A stretch of 33,139 bases of DNA from contig JAICKC010000017.1 in NCBI GenBank assembly GCA_025928155.1, forward strand, positions 1 to 33,139. Reading direction: 5' to 3'. A model generated the notes under the pieces. That model was not told the origin of the DNA and did no database searches. It saw only the letters and a list, made by a program, of their open reading frames with translations. The stretch comes from Candidatus Saccharimonadota bacterium. Lineage in GTDB: Bacteria; Patescibacteriota; Saccharimonadia; Saccharimonadales; UBA4665. A program made the position numbers and the translations under genes. Positions 14,849 to 23,108 of the stretch are shown here, piece after piece. The stretch's first letter is position 1, and every line of letters begins with the position of its first letter.

Positions 14849-15352
14849 TCAGGCATCTTCAAGCAAATCTTCCCGCCTGATTTCGGTGCGGATATCGCGG
14901 ACGATGAAGCCATCTGCGTCACGCTCCGTACCGTTCACCCAGAACTGACGCGCGGTGGAGACCCACATACGCTGTGAGCTCTCGCCCAGGTAGTATTCGC
15001 GCGGCAGTAGGCCGCTGCCCTGTAGCACCCGCCGCCGGTTGTGTTCGGTAAGCGCTTCGTCCAGCTCAGCGCCCTCTGCGATATGCGCACTATCGGCACG
15101 GATAAACAGCCCGCCGCGTTCAAACGCGTCATACAAAACCACGAAAATCTGCCCTGTGCGCACTATGTTTTTGCTATGTTCCGACTGCGGGTGCGAGCCC
15201 CAATACAAACGTTTGAGGTCGGCGCTGCACATGAAAAAATACGGCGTGTTATGCGGTGATCCGTCTTCGTTCACGGTGGCCATCGCCGCGTACTTGACGG
15301 TGGCCAGCAGGTCTATGGCACGCTCTATCTGCTTGCCGAGATTCCGCCTCAC
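14849..15352 (-). CDS. pyridoxamine 5'-phosphate oxidase-like split-barrel flavoprotein
   Basis: A 167-residue protein with the split-barrel pattern of PNPOx-like FMN-binding proteins: AAMATVNEDGSPHNTPYFFM at ~22-41, LYWGSHPQSEHSKNIVRTGQ with the conserved S..KxxNI-type segment, and VVLYDA. Members include pyridoxamine oxidases, F420- or flavin-dependent reductases and heme-degrading proteins, so the activity is open. The start is a GTG at 15352, two bases after the polA stop, implying coupling to polA. Confidence 0.75.
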   Translation of the reverse strand: MRRNLGKQIERAIDLLATVKYAAMATVNEDGSPHNTPYFFMCSADLKRLYWGSHPQSEHSKNIVRTGQIFVVLYDAFERGGLFIRADSAHIAEGAELDEALTEHNRRRVLQGSGLLPREYYLGESSQRMWVSTARQFWVNGTERDADGFIVRDIRTEIRREDLLEDA

Positions 15353-15354
15353 GC

Positions 15355-18018
15355 CTACAACTCACCCCAGTTCTGGCCTGTGGTCGTGTCAACGATAAGC
15401 TTGACTGCCAGTTGAGGATAAATGGCTTCCATGCTCTTCTTGAGCATGGCGGCGATGTTGTCGGCGTCAGCTTCGTCGCACTCAACCAGGATGGAGTCGT
15501 GAATTTGCAGCAGCTGCCAGGCATTATGGAACTGCGCCAGCTCTTTGTCGACCGCTACCATAGCGAGCTTCATCAGGTCGGCCTCTGTACCCTGGACAGG
15601 CATGTTCATGGCGGCACGTTCGGCGGCACTGCGCACAGCGAAGTTAGTGGAGTGGATATCGGGCATGGGCCGGCGGCGACCGAACAGCGTTTCTACATAG
15701 CCGTCTTTGCGGGCGCGTTCCTTGAGACCTTCCAGATAGGCCATAAGCGGCCCGCGAACTGCGGTGTACTGCTTGATAAATTTGGCGGCCTGCTCAAAAG
15801 TCATACCCGTGGCAATGCTCAGCCCGTGCGGGCTCATACCATACAAAATGCCGAAGCTGACCGCCTTGGCGGCTGAGCGCATCTGCTTGGTAACATCCTC
15901 GGGATCGCGGCCGTAAATCTGCGCCGCCGTCATGGTATGGATATCGGCACCGCGGTTGAACATGTCGATGAGTTCCTCGTCGCCACTCATAGCCGCACTG
16001 AGGCGTAGCTCAAACTGGCTGTAATCGGCGCTTACAAACTTCCGGCCCTTGCCGGCCACGAACGCCGTGCGAATATGCTTGCCAAGCTCCGTACGCACCG
16101 GAATATTCTGCAAGTTCGGATCGTTACTACTGAGGCGCCCGGTCTGCGCGACCGTGAGTGCAAACGTGGTATGCACACGGCTGTGGCCGTCCACCTGTTT
16201 CGGCAGCGTATCCACGTAGGTATTTTTGAGCTTGGTAACTTCACGGTACTGCGTGATGAGGTTGATGATGGGGTGTGCCGCACGCAGTTTATCGAGTTCG
16301 CTAGCCGCGGTGCTGTAGCCGTTTTTGCCCTTTTTGATGAATTGTGTTGGTAATTGTAAGGTTGTAAAAAGCACATCTGTCAATTGAACAGGGCTGGCGA
16401 TATTGAACTCTTTGCTGGCATGGCCGTAAATCTCCTGCTCCAGGTCGGAAATGGCGTTGTCAATCTCGACCGAAAACTTCTTGAGATAGTCGGTGTCGAG
16501 TTGGATGCCACGCCATTCCATGCGCGCCAGCACCGGGTCAACCGGCCACTCTACATCCTGAACTAATTCCGGCAGCTTGGGGATGCTCGCCAGTTCTTTG
16601 CGCTGCTGTTCGTGCAACGCATGAATGGCGGCGATGATTTCCGGGGCGCGCGTAATTACTGCGTCGGTGTCGAGATCTTCAAAGCCTTCGCCCTCGTAAT
16701 GCAGATCCGCTTCAGCCAGCTCGGTGAGGGTTTGCTCGCGCCGCAGACTATTGACGACGAACGCACCGATGAGCACATCGTGCCCCACTTGCGGCAAATC
16801 AGTTACCCCGAGTTCCAGCAGGACTTTGAGCGTGGATTTCACATCGTAACCGACGAGTGGGCGTACGCCACGGAATTCTGCAGCAATGGCCGCCAGGTTG
16901 AGCTTTCGTAAATCCAACGTGTACGTATCGCGGCCGTTCAGACTCATAATCAGCACTTGCGGATCACGGCCATGTTTACCTGCCGAGCGGGAATGTATGT
17001 AAAAGAATTCGGAGTCGTCGAGCTTAAGTGCCGCAGCCTGTTCATCGCTATCAATAATAGTGTTTTTGCCCACTTGCAGGGTTTGCCCGCCGGCCGCCAC
17101 CTGATGATCCGCTAAGGCCACCTGTACTACCTCCGGCAGCTGGTGCGCCAGAGTGCGGAACTCCAGCTTCTGCAGCAGTTCAAGCAACTTTTCCGGCTGG
17201 ATATTGCTGTTCATGTCCACCGCGTCCAGGTCAAGTACGACGGGCGCATCTGTCCATATCGCCGCCAGCTTTTTACTGAGGTATGCCGAGTCTTTGCCGG
17301 CCACCAGCTTATCGTGCAGCGACTTCTTAGTCAGTTCGACATTTTCGTACACGCCGTCGAGTGTCTTGTATTCCTGCAATAACTGGACGGCGGTTTTTTC
17401 ACCAATGCCCGGCACGCCGGGAATGTTATCGGAACTATCGCCCTTCAAGGCTTTCAGGTCGAGAAATTGCGCGACTTTCAGACCATACTTGGCCTCAAAG
17501 CTTTTCGGCGAATACAGCTCAATGTTACTCAGGCCGTGCTTCAGGGCAAATACGTGCACGTGCTCATCTATCACCTGCAGTAGATCCAGATCGCTCGTCA
17601 CCAGCAGCGTTTCGATGCCCTCTGCAGTCGCCTCGCGTGCCATCGTACCCATAATGTCGTCAGCTTCGTAATCGTCCAGCTCATATAGCGGCCAGCCGAG
17701 CGCCTGCAGCAGCTCGTGCAGCACCGGAATCTGTTCGTAAAAATCGGGGGGCGGCGGTTTGCGACCAGCCTTGTATTCCGGGTACATTTCGAGTCGCCTG
17801 CGGATGTTGGTTTTAGGCTTGTCCCACGCCACCGCCACATAGTCGGGTTTGAGTTGCTTGATCACCTGCAGTGCCAGCACCGCAAATCCGTATACGCCGC
17901 CGGTAGGTGTGCCGTCTTTGGTGCTGAGATTGGGCATGGCGTAGTATCCGCGGTAGAACACGCTTTTGCCGTCGATAATCACTAGCCGTCGCTTCTTTTC
18001 GCCAACCTCTGTACTCAT
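15355..18018 (-). CDS. polA: DNA polymerase I
   Basis: An 887-residue PolA. Residues ~10-300 are the 5'-3' exonuclease (LVIIDGKSVFYRGYYAM, DYEADDIMGT, TSDLDLLQV, GDSSDNIPGVPGIGEKTA). The middle region has the 3'-5' exonuclease fold but not its metal-binding Asp/Glu set: the first motif region reads FFYIHSRSAGKHG, and the second reads VGYDVKSTLKVL. Proofreading is thus probably absent. The polymerase core shows motif A DYSQFELRLSA, motif B RSAAKAVSFGILYGM and motif C LLQIHDSILVECDE, all intact. It serves in gap filling and repair. A TATACT box ends 7 bases before the ATG at 18018, so the mRNA is probably leaderless. A flavin-type gene follows after two bases. Confidence 0.95.
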   Translation of the reverse strand: MSTEVGEKKRRLVIIDGKSVFYRGYYAMPNLSTKDGTPTGGVYGFAVLALQVIKQLKPDYVAVAWDKPKTNIRRRLEMYPEYKAGRKPPPPDFYEQIPVLHELLQALGWPLYELDDYEADDIMGTMAREATAEGIETLLVTSDLDLLQVIDEHVHVFALKHGLSNIELYSPKSFEAKYGLKVAQFLDLKALKGDSSDNIPGVPGIGEKTAVQLLQEYKTLDGVYENVELTKKSLHDKLVAGKDSAYLSKKLAAIWTDAPVVLDLDAVDMNSNIQPEKLLELLQKLEFRTLAHQLPEVVQVALADHQVAAGGQTLQVGKNTIIDSDEQAAALKLDDSEFFYIHSRSAGKHGRDPQVLIMSLNGRDTYTLDLRKLNLAAIAAEFRGVRPLVGYDVKSTLKVLLELGVTDLPQVGHDVLIGAFVVNSLRREQTLTELAEADLHYEGEGFEDLDTDAVITRAPEIIAAIHALHEQQRKELASIPKLPELVQDVEWPVDPVLARMEWRGIQLDTDYLKKFSVEIDNAISDLEQEIYGHASKEFNIASPVQLTDVLFTTLQLPTQFIKKGKNGYSTAASELDKLRAAHPIINLITQYREVTKLKNTYVDTLPKQVDGHSRVHTTFALTVAQTGRLSSNDPNLQNIPVRTELGKHIRTAFVAGKGRKFVSADYSQFELRLSAAMSGDEELIDMFNRGADIHTMTAAQIYGRDPEDVTKQMRSAAKAVSFGILYGMSPHGLSIATGMTFEQAAKFIKQYTAVRGPLMAYLEGLKERARKDGYVETLFGRRRPMPDIHSTNFAVRSAAERAAMNMPVQGTEADLMKLAMVAVDKELAQFHNAWQLLQIHDSILVECDEADADNIAAMLKKSMEAIYPQLAVKLIVDTTTGQNWGEL

Positions 18019-18025
18019 ATCAAAG

Positions 18026-18031
18026 AGTATA
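18026..18031 (-). promoter_or_regulatory. -10 box of polA
   Basis: TATACT on the minus strand ends at 18026, predicting a start at about 18019, one base before the ATG. No -35 match is seen. Confidence 0.45.
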
Positions 18032-18084
18032 TCCCATTAACGCCGATGGTTGCATACGGTATCATATGGTAAGCCATAAGCATC

Positions 18085-18993
18085 ATGCGTAGCCTGCATC
18101 AAACCCTTCACCTCCAGCACCGCCGACATACCGGACGGTTGTTGCACCATCATCACACCAGCTACCGAGCACTGGCCGTGGTGCTTGGACTAGCTGGATT
18201 GCTGATAGTGGGGCTAGGAGCGGTCAACCGTGCTGCCGCCGATTCATTCGGGGTGGCCGCCGTGGTAAATGTGCCTGTGCCGAGCATGGCGCCAATTATC
18301 GCGACACCGGGTGTGAGTGCTGTGGTAAATCAGTCGAGCGTACTTGTAACCGGCAGCTGTCCGCTAGTCGCTCCGCAAGTAGTTATAGATATAACGGTAG
18401 ACGGCGTGCTGACAGGTACGGGCGCCTGCGACCCGACCAATGACTTTGCAGTCCCCATTACGCTAGCTGGCGGCAAACACCAAATCGTAGCCGGCAGCAC
18501 GACTATTACCGGACAGAATGGCCCAAGCAGTCGTCCGCTCGCTATAACAAACACAGCACAAACAGGCGCGCCCGTTATCAGCGTAGCGGCCGACTCGCCC
18601 TCTACGTTCCTCGGTGACGACAAAACTGCCAGCTGGAGCGGCAGCGTCAGTTCCACCGGCACGAGTCCGCTATTCGTCCATATCGATTGGGGCGACGGTG
18701 CCCAACACAACGGCGCTATCAAGCCCGGTGCGCAGAGTTTTAGCCACACCTACTCCCAGTTGGCTTCACACAATATATTGCTGGCTGTCAGCGACGCGGC
18801 CGGCAACAGCACCGTCATGCAGTATGCCAATGCCGCATTTACCATCGCCGCACCGCGCCAGCCGGCTCAAGCTCCGCCGCTCTATGGCAGCCGTACTATG
18901 GCCGGCCTCTACGGGCTCTACATCACCGTGATGTGTGTCGCCACTATCATTTGGCTTGAGGCTCGACATTCAGCCAAACACGTTGCGCTGTAG
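18085..18993 (+). CDS. surface protein with His-rich N-terminus and PKD-like domain
   Basis: A 302-residue membrane protein. The cytoplasmic N-terminus is very His/Arg-rich and carries HTGRLLHHHHTSYR, followed by a transmembrane segment (~30-48), a beta-rich exterior, and a PKD-like domain near residues 190-250 (IDWGDG, then SHTYSQLASHNILLAVSDAAGN). It ends with a second transmembrane segment (GLYGLYITVMCVATIIWLEA) and a short tail. The paralog at 19057 shares the whole plan. PKD domains serve in adhesion or as spacers on cell surfaces, so a role in envelope structure or host-cell contact is inferred. A weak TATGGT box precedes the ATG; no ribosome binding site is seen. Confidence 0.75.
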   Translation: MRSLHQTLHLQHRRHTGRLLHHHHTSYRALAVVLGLAGLLIVGLGAVNRAAADSFGVAAVVNVPVPSMAPIIATPGVSAVVNQSSVLVTGSCPLVAPQVVIDITVDGVLTGTGACDPTNDFAVPITLAGGKHQIVAGSTTITGQNGPSSRPLAITNTAQTGAPVISVAADSPSTFLGDDKTASWSGSVSSTGTSPLFVHIDWGDGAQHNGAIKPGAQSFSHTYSQLASHNILLAVSDAAGNSTVMQYANAAFTIAAPRQPAQAPPLYGSRTMAGLYGLYITVMCVATIIWLEARHSAKHVAL

Positions 18994-19025
18994 CCAGACT
19001 CTTAGGCACCACCCCTGAATTAGGG

Positions 19026-19031
19026 TATACT
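19026..19031 (+). promoter_or_regulatory. -10 box of the second PKD-like gene
   Basis: TATACT predicts a start near 19038, leaving a leader of about 19 bases without a ribosome binding site before the ATG at 19057. Confidence 0.4.
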
Positions 19032-19056
19032 ATAAGCAGTTTAGCGATATAAAAAC

Positions 19057-20211
19057 ATGCGCACGATTCATAAAACCCTGCACTTGCAGCAACATCACCA
19101 CACCGGTCGGCTGCTGCACCACAAACACACCAGCTACCGCGGCCTAGCGGTCGTGCTAGTGGTAGCCGGCGCATTTATTGTAGGGCTTAACATGGTGGCA
19201 CACGCTACGGCCGATTCGATGATCAACGTATCGCTCACCGTGCCGGCACCAATACCTGCTGACCCACCCATCATTACCGACCCGATCGACGGAGACGTAA
19301 CTACCCAGGCGCACACAACCGTCAGCGGCACCTGCCCCGTTATCACACCCAATGTCATTGTCGCCATTTTTGACAACGGTACCATGGCAGGATCGGCCCC
19401 GTGCGACAGCGACCATACGTTTGACGTATCCATACCATTAGTGCCGGGGAGTAATGCGCTCGTAGCCCGCGTGTACACCATCACCTATGACGCGGGGCAG
19501 AGTAGCAACACTATAACTATCACCTACAACGCTCCATCAGGCTCTGATACCACTCCGCCGGGCGGCAACGGGGGCAGCAGTTCGGGCACTACCGGCGGAT
19601 CTGGGGGTGCCGGCGGCAGCTCTAGCAGTCCCGGCAGCTACTATAATGGCGCCGGCAGTAATTCCAGTGACACAAACTACGGCACAGGCGTGGGGGCAGG
19701 CTCCGGTAGCGCCCTGCTCAATATCACCATCGACAAACCGTTTGTGGTCTTTGGACCGCAAGCACCGGCCGTCTGGAGCGGCAGTATTACCGGCGGCGTA
19801 CTTACCTACCACGTACATATCGACTGGGGCGATGACGGCTCTAATGTCTATACTGTTACCCGGAGCGGTCACCTAGACTTCACCCACCGCTACTCCAGCA
19901 TGCAGCCACATACTATAACTTTCAACGTCAGTGACGCGAACGGCCAGAGCCTGACGCGACAGTACGCCGCCGTAACGCCCTATGTGTCGCCAACGGTCGG
20001 CGCGGGCACCACTACCACCCCACCTGCTTCAATCTTCGGCCAGCAGTTCGGAGGCTACCAGCTCGTGGGTCTCTACGGCGCGTACCTATTTGCTCTGGCA
20101 GCTTTTGGCTACCTGTGGGTACGAAATCACCACGAGTTTGCTTTCGCAAAAGTGCCGACTCGCGGACATAGGACGGCCGTTAGGACTAAAGCCGCGCGGA
20201 GGCGCAAATGA
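19057..20211 (+). CDS. surface protein with His-rich N-terminus, Gly/Ser linker and PKD-like domain
   Basis: A 384-residue paralog of the preceding gene. It has the same N-terminal signature (HTGRLLHHKHTSYR), transmembrane helix, a first beta domain with SGTCPVITPNVIVAIFDNG, then a Gly/Ser-rich linker of about 60 residues (GGNGGSSSGTTGGSGG and more) absent from the sister protein. A PKD-like domain (IDWGDDG, FTHRYSSMQPHTITFNVSD) follows, then a C-terminal transmembrane segment starting LVGLYGAYLF, and a basic tail ending KAARRRK. Paired cysteines in SGTCP and SAPCD match SGSCP and TGACD of the sister and may form a disulfide. Its TGA stop overlaps the next start as ATGA, indicating coupling. 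Confidence 0.78.
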   Translation: MRTIHKTLHLQQHHHTGRLLHHKHTSYRGLAVVLVVAGAFIVGLNMVAHATADSMINVSLTVPAPIPADPPIITDPIDGDVTTQAHTTVSGTCPVITPNVIVAIFDNGTMAGSAPCDSDHTFDVSIPLVPGSNALVARVYTITYDAGQSSNTITITYNAPSGSDTTPPGGNGGSSSGTTGGSGGAGGSSSSPGSYYNGAGSNSSDTNYGTGVGAGSGSALLNITIDKPFVVFGPQAPAVWSGSITGGVLTYHVHIDWGDDGSNVYTVTRSGHLDFTHRYSSMQPHTITFNVSDANGQSLTRQYAAVTPYVSPTVGAGTTTTPPASIFGQQFGGYQLVGLYGAYLFALAAFGYLWVRNHHEFAFAKVPTRGHRTAVRTKAARRRK

Positions 20212-20792
20212 GCAAGCGCGCTAAAGTCTGGCTCATCAGCGTGGCTATATTCATAGTAGTAGCCGTGCCTACCGCTATGACGCTGCGCAGCTGGATGAAT
20301 AGCGACTCTACCGGGACCGTAAGCGTCGGCCAACCCAAAGGTAACGCCGCCGTGGCAGCGCAGCCGATAGACGTTACCAATAACTTCTTTGCTGCCACAC
20401 TGCCGGCCGGCTTTAGTATAAGAAGCCAGCAAAACGGCTCACAAAATCCGACCGAAGAATACAGTGTAGATGCCGCTACCAGTGGCGGCATCCAAATGGA
20501 GCTAACTATAAGTTACGGCACCATGCTGGATGGTAGGCTCGATAGCGTCTCAGGCTACCAGCTGCGTGCCACGCAAACCAGCAACTATACACCGTATAGT
20601 GTGCCGGGCGCACCATCGGGCAGCGTCGCCTTCCGTGACCTTAACAACCCATATTCTTCGGCTGCCTACGTAGTATTTTGGCCGCGTAACGGCTCCTGCG
20701 CCACCATCGCCCTGACCGGCGGTGTAGGCGCTAACCTGAGTCAGCTCAATACCAGCTTTGCGCAGCTCGTGAGCTCCTGGAAATGGAAGTAG
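20208..20792 (+). CDS. small membrane-anchored extracellular protein, unknown
   Basis: A 194-residue protein with one N-terminal membrane segment (VWLISVAIFIVVAVPTAMTL, residues ~7-26) and an exterior domain containing PIDVTNNFFAATLPAGFSIR, a pattern seen in small anchored proteins where a short strand is followed by a folded alpha/beta domain. One cysteine is present, in NGSCATIAL. I do not recognise a family. GGAGG at 20198-20202 and the ATGA overlap place it in an operon with the PKD-like gene, suggesting a partner role at the membrane. Confidence 0.72.
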   Translation: MSKRAKVWLISVAIFIVVAVPTAMTLRSWMNSDSTGTVSVGQPKGNAAVAAQPIDVTNNFFAATLPAGFSIRSQQNGSQNPTEEYSVDAATSGGIQMELTISYGTMLDGRLDSVSGYQLRATQTSNYTPYSVPGAPSGSVAFRDLNNPYSSAAYVVFWPRNGSCATIALTGGVGANLSQLNTSFAQLVSSWKWK

Positions 20793-20823
20793 TTGTAAGG
20801 GTGGCGGCTTGTTGAATGTAGAG

Positions 20824-20832
20824 TTATCCACA
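20824..20832 (+). other. DnaA-box-like nonamer
   Basis: TTATCCACA matches the DnaA box consensus exactly and lies in the 123-base gap after the small anchored protein gene. It is single, so it is not an origin. It could be chance or a regulatory DnaA site. Confidence 0.25.
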
Positions 20833-20834
20833 AC

Positions 20835-20855
20835 CAAGCAACCACATATTGCTTG
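20835..20855 (+). terminator. possible weak terminator hairpin
   Basis: CAAGCAA (20835-20841) and TTGCTTG (20849-20855) form a 7-base-pair stem with a 7-base loop. No U-run follows, so termination is uncertain. Its right arm also contains the possible -35 of the next gene. Confidence 0.25.
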
Positions 20856-20877
20856 TGCTTAGAAAATTATGTACACT
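20849..20877 (+). promoter_or_regulatory. promoter of the WQL surface protein gene
   Basis: TTGCTT (20849-20854) and TACACT (20872-20877) are separated by 17 bases. The predicted start near 20884 gives a leader of about 32 bases containing TTAGGAAAAA, a weak ribosome binding site. Confidence 0.4.
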
Positions 20878-20915
20878 GACTCTCAGAAACTATAAATATT
20901 AGGAAAAATAACAGT

Positions 20916-21956
20916 ATGAATCTACCAAAAGGCAAAAAATTATTACGAATAGCTTCTGCAAGCGTGCTGGCGAGTAGCTCAATCCTGAGTCTTGGCTTTG
21001 CCAGCCTTGCCCACGCTAGTAACCTCAGTAACGTAGAGGTACGTTTTGACAACATGAAAGTCAGTGCCGGCACAACCGGTACCATATGCGCTAAACCCGC
21101 AACAGCAGGTACCGAAGCTTTCGTGGCCATAACATTTCCTACTGGGTTCACTGTAGGAGCTGCTGGAACTTGGGCAGTTAACACGACCAACCTCGCTTGG
21201 CCTACTGGCGCAATAGCTTGGCCCGGTATCACCACCACTCCAGCGCCGACTGTATCAAGTCAAACTGTAACCTTCACCGCTGGCGACTTAACGGTCGGTA
21301 CTCTTTACTGCTTCAACTGGACTGGTACTACTTCTGTCACTGAGCCAGTAACAAACGGTAACAGCGAACTTGGTAGCGTTACCACCCAACTAGCCGGTAA
21401 TACCCCCCTGGACTCATCTCCGTATGCGACTGCCACACTTACCGACAACACCGTAGTAGTAACCGCGACCGTGCCACCGCTCTTCCAGATGAGCATGAAC
21501 GTTAACAGTGATGCGCTGGGTACAATTAACACGCTGAACCCCGTATCGTCCTCAGGCACCAAGCCAGCGGTAACTATCAACACGAATGCCAAGAACGGCT
21601 GGCAGCTGTGGGGTAACGACAACAACACCGGCCTTAAATCCACACAGGCTAACTACACCATCGCCTCTCATACCGGCACACTGGCAACCGGCCAAGAGTT
21701 CTATAACACTGGCGTGTTCAGCAAGACTCAGGTTGGCGGCGCCGGAACCATCAGCATAGTCGCCGGTTGGGACGATACAACCCCTAACTTCACCGGCACC
21801 GGCCTTACCACTTCACTGCAGACAATCGCAACTTCAAACGGTACCACCGACACCGGCGTAGTCACGCTGATAAACAACGCGGTCATTAAAGCAACCACCC
21901 CTGCTGCAACCGACTATTCTGACACCCAGAACTACGTCGCGGCCGCCCTGTTCTAA
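20916..21956 (+). CDS. secreted surface protein with WxL-like C-terminal domain
   Basis: A 346-residue secreted protein with a signal peptide (basic start MNLPKGKKLLR, hydrophobic core, cleavage near AHA-SN at ~34). Residues ~35-185 form a Thr/Gly-rich beta domain with a Cys pair (TICAKP and LYCFNW). Residues ~190-346 hold a second domain with NGWQLWGNDNNTGL (Trp229, Gln230, Leu231) and a final YSDTQNYVAAALF. This second domain aligns by eye with the protein at 26181-26741 (YGLYMYANGSSDM, then VDIIYTAVALN). The WQL, its partner genes and the terminal strand recall WxL domains that bind peptidoglycan in Firmicutes; this is inference from pattern and context. No membrane anchor is present, so it may be held by the next gene products. 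Confidence 0.72.
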   Translation: MNLPKGKKLLRIASASVLASSSILSLGFASLAHASNLSNVEVRFDNMKVSAGTTGTICAKPATAGTEAFVAITFPTGFTVGAAGTWAVNTTNLAWPTGAIAWPGITTTPAPTVSSQTVTFTAGDLTVGTLYCFNWTGTTSVTEPVTNGNSELGSVTTQLAGNTPLDSSPYATATLTDNTVVVTATVPPLFQMSMNVNSDALGTINTLNPVSSSGTKPAVTINTNAKNGWQLWGNDNNTGLKSTQANYTIASHTGTLATGQEFYNTGVFSKTQVGGAGTISIVAGWDDTTPNFTGTGLTTSLQTIATSNGTTDTGVVTLINNAVIKATTPAATDYSDTQNYVAAALF

Positions 21957-21974
21957 AAGCGAATTGCATATAAT

Positions 21975-22008
21975 ACAAAACTACGACATTTTACGGTCGT
22001 AGTTTTGT
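21975..22008 (+). terminator. hairpin terminator after the WQL gene
   Basis: ACAAAACTACGAC (21975-21987) pairs with GTCGTAGTTTTGT (21996-22008) in a perfect 13-base-pair stem around an 8-base loop. The right arm carries TTTT. Its end overlaps the extended -10 box of the next gene, and a TATAAT (21969-21974) sits just before the left arm. Confidence 0.55.
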
Positions 22009-22014
22009 TATACT
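22006..22014 (+). promoter_or_regulatory. extended -10 promoter of the first tandem DUF916-like gene
   Basis: TGTTATACT ends 8 bases before the ATG at 22023, predicting a leader of about 2 bases. The TGT is the last part of the terminator stem. Confidence 0.45.
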
Positions 22015-22022
22015 GGGGTGTA

Positions 22023-23108
22023 ATGAAGCAGTGGAAGGTAACGACGGCTACGCTGATTGTGGTGGGGCTGATTCTGAGTAGCTTAAGTGCAATCGCTCAT
22101 GCGGCCAACAGCGCCCCGGTCGGCACATTCAATCTACAGGTCACCCCTTCGCCGCTTGTTGAAACCGTCAAGCCCGGTACTAAGACTACCCTGCAGCTCA
22201 AGATTCGCAATGTCGGCACCGGCACCGAGAACTTGAAGATCGTACCGCGCAGCTTCAGGTACGATAGCGCTACTGGCAAAGTACAACTGGACGACAAGAC
22301 CCCACCCCAGATTGCCAGCTGGCTTACCTTTGCAGCACCTACCTTTACCATTCAGCCCGGTCAGTGGTTTACTGAACAAATAGCCGTAAATATTCCTAAG
22401 ACAGCCGGCTTCAGCTACAGCTTCGCGCTGGAGATCAGCCGGCAAAAGATATTGCAGGCCCCCACAGCTGGTCATGCTATCAACGGATCCGTAGCAGTGT
22501 TCGCACTCCTTAACGTGGATCGGCCAGACGCCAAGAGCGAGCTAAAAGTAGTGAACTTTACCGCAGACAAGAAACTGTATGAATATCCGCCCGTAACTCT
22601 CGCTGTACGGTTCAACAACACCGGCAATACCATTTTGCAGCCTTCTGGCAATATCTTTGTGCAACGCGGAGTGACCGCTAAAACACCGATGGCCACACTG
22701 GCGGTCAACGCCAAAGACAGCTACATATTGCCCGGTACTCAGCGCAGCATGAGCGCCACCTGGAATAGCGGCTTTGCAACGTATCAGTCCACTACTAACT
22801 CCAATGGAAGTGTAACGAAGCACCTGGTGGTTGACTGGCAGAAGTTCGCCCAATTCCGTATCGGCAAATATACCGCGAGCCTCGTGGCCGTATACAACGA
22901 CAATGGTCGTGATGTACCTGTCCAGGGCACCGTAACCTTCTGGATCATACCGTGGCGCGCCATAATAGGCGCTCTACTCGTTATTGCCTTACTGGTCTGG
23001 TTCGTACGCTGGCGAGGCAAGAGACGCACTGAAAAGGCGGTTAAACGAGCTCTGGCGGCACAAGCGGCCGCCCAAAAGAAAACGGAAGCGGAGAAAAAGG
23101 GTGCATAA
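22023..23108 (+). CDS. membrane-anchored DUF916-like surface protein A
   Basis: A 361-residue protein with a signal peptide (cleavage near AHA-AN), two beta-sandwich regions and a C-terminal anchor (WRAIIGALLVIALLVWFVRW) followed by a long Lys/Ala-rich cytoplasmic tail. The first exterior domain has VTPSPLVETVKPGTKTTLQL, RNVGTGTENLKIVPR, a WLTF segment and TAGFSYSFALEIS, the same order of features as in WxL-interacting proteins (DUF916): charged loop, Asn-rich turn, tryptophan, and a Gly-Tyr strand. The next gene is a close paralog, including a 35-base identical stretch. ATG 22023 was chosen because it lies directly after the -10 box. Confidence 0.75.
   Translation: MKQWKVTTATLIVVGLILSSLSAIAHAANSAPVGTFNLQVTPSPLVETVKPGTKTTLQLKIRNVGTGTENLKIVPRSFRYDSATGKVQLDDKTPPQIASWLTFAAPTFTIQPGQWFTEQIAVNIPKTAGFSYSFALEISRQKILQAPTAGHAINGSVAVFALLNVDRPDAKSELKVVNFTADKKLYEYPPVTLAVRFNNTGNTILQPSGNIFVQRGVTAKTPMATLAVNAKDSYILPGTQRSMSATWNSGFATYQSTTNSNGSVTKHLVVDWQKFAQFRIGKYTASLVAVYNDNGRDVPVQGTVTFWIIPWRAIIGALLVIALLVWFVRWRGKRRTEKAVKRALAAQAAAQKKTEAEKKGA
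22194..22228 (+). repeat. 35-base exact repeat, copy 1
   Basis: A stretch beginning CAGCTCAAGATTCGC and ending GGCACCGGCACCGA is identical to 23278-23312 in the neighbouring paralog. It encodes QLKIRNVGTGT plus the first two bases of the next codon. It marks recent duplication or gene conversion. Confidence 0.85.

Noticed and set aside
19537-19872. Ala/Gly-rich minus-strand frame
   Set aside because: It is the antisense of the Gly/Ser linker of the PKD-like protein.
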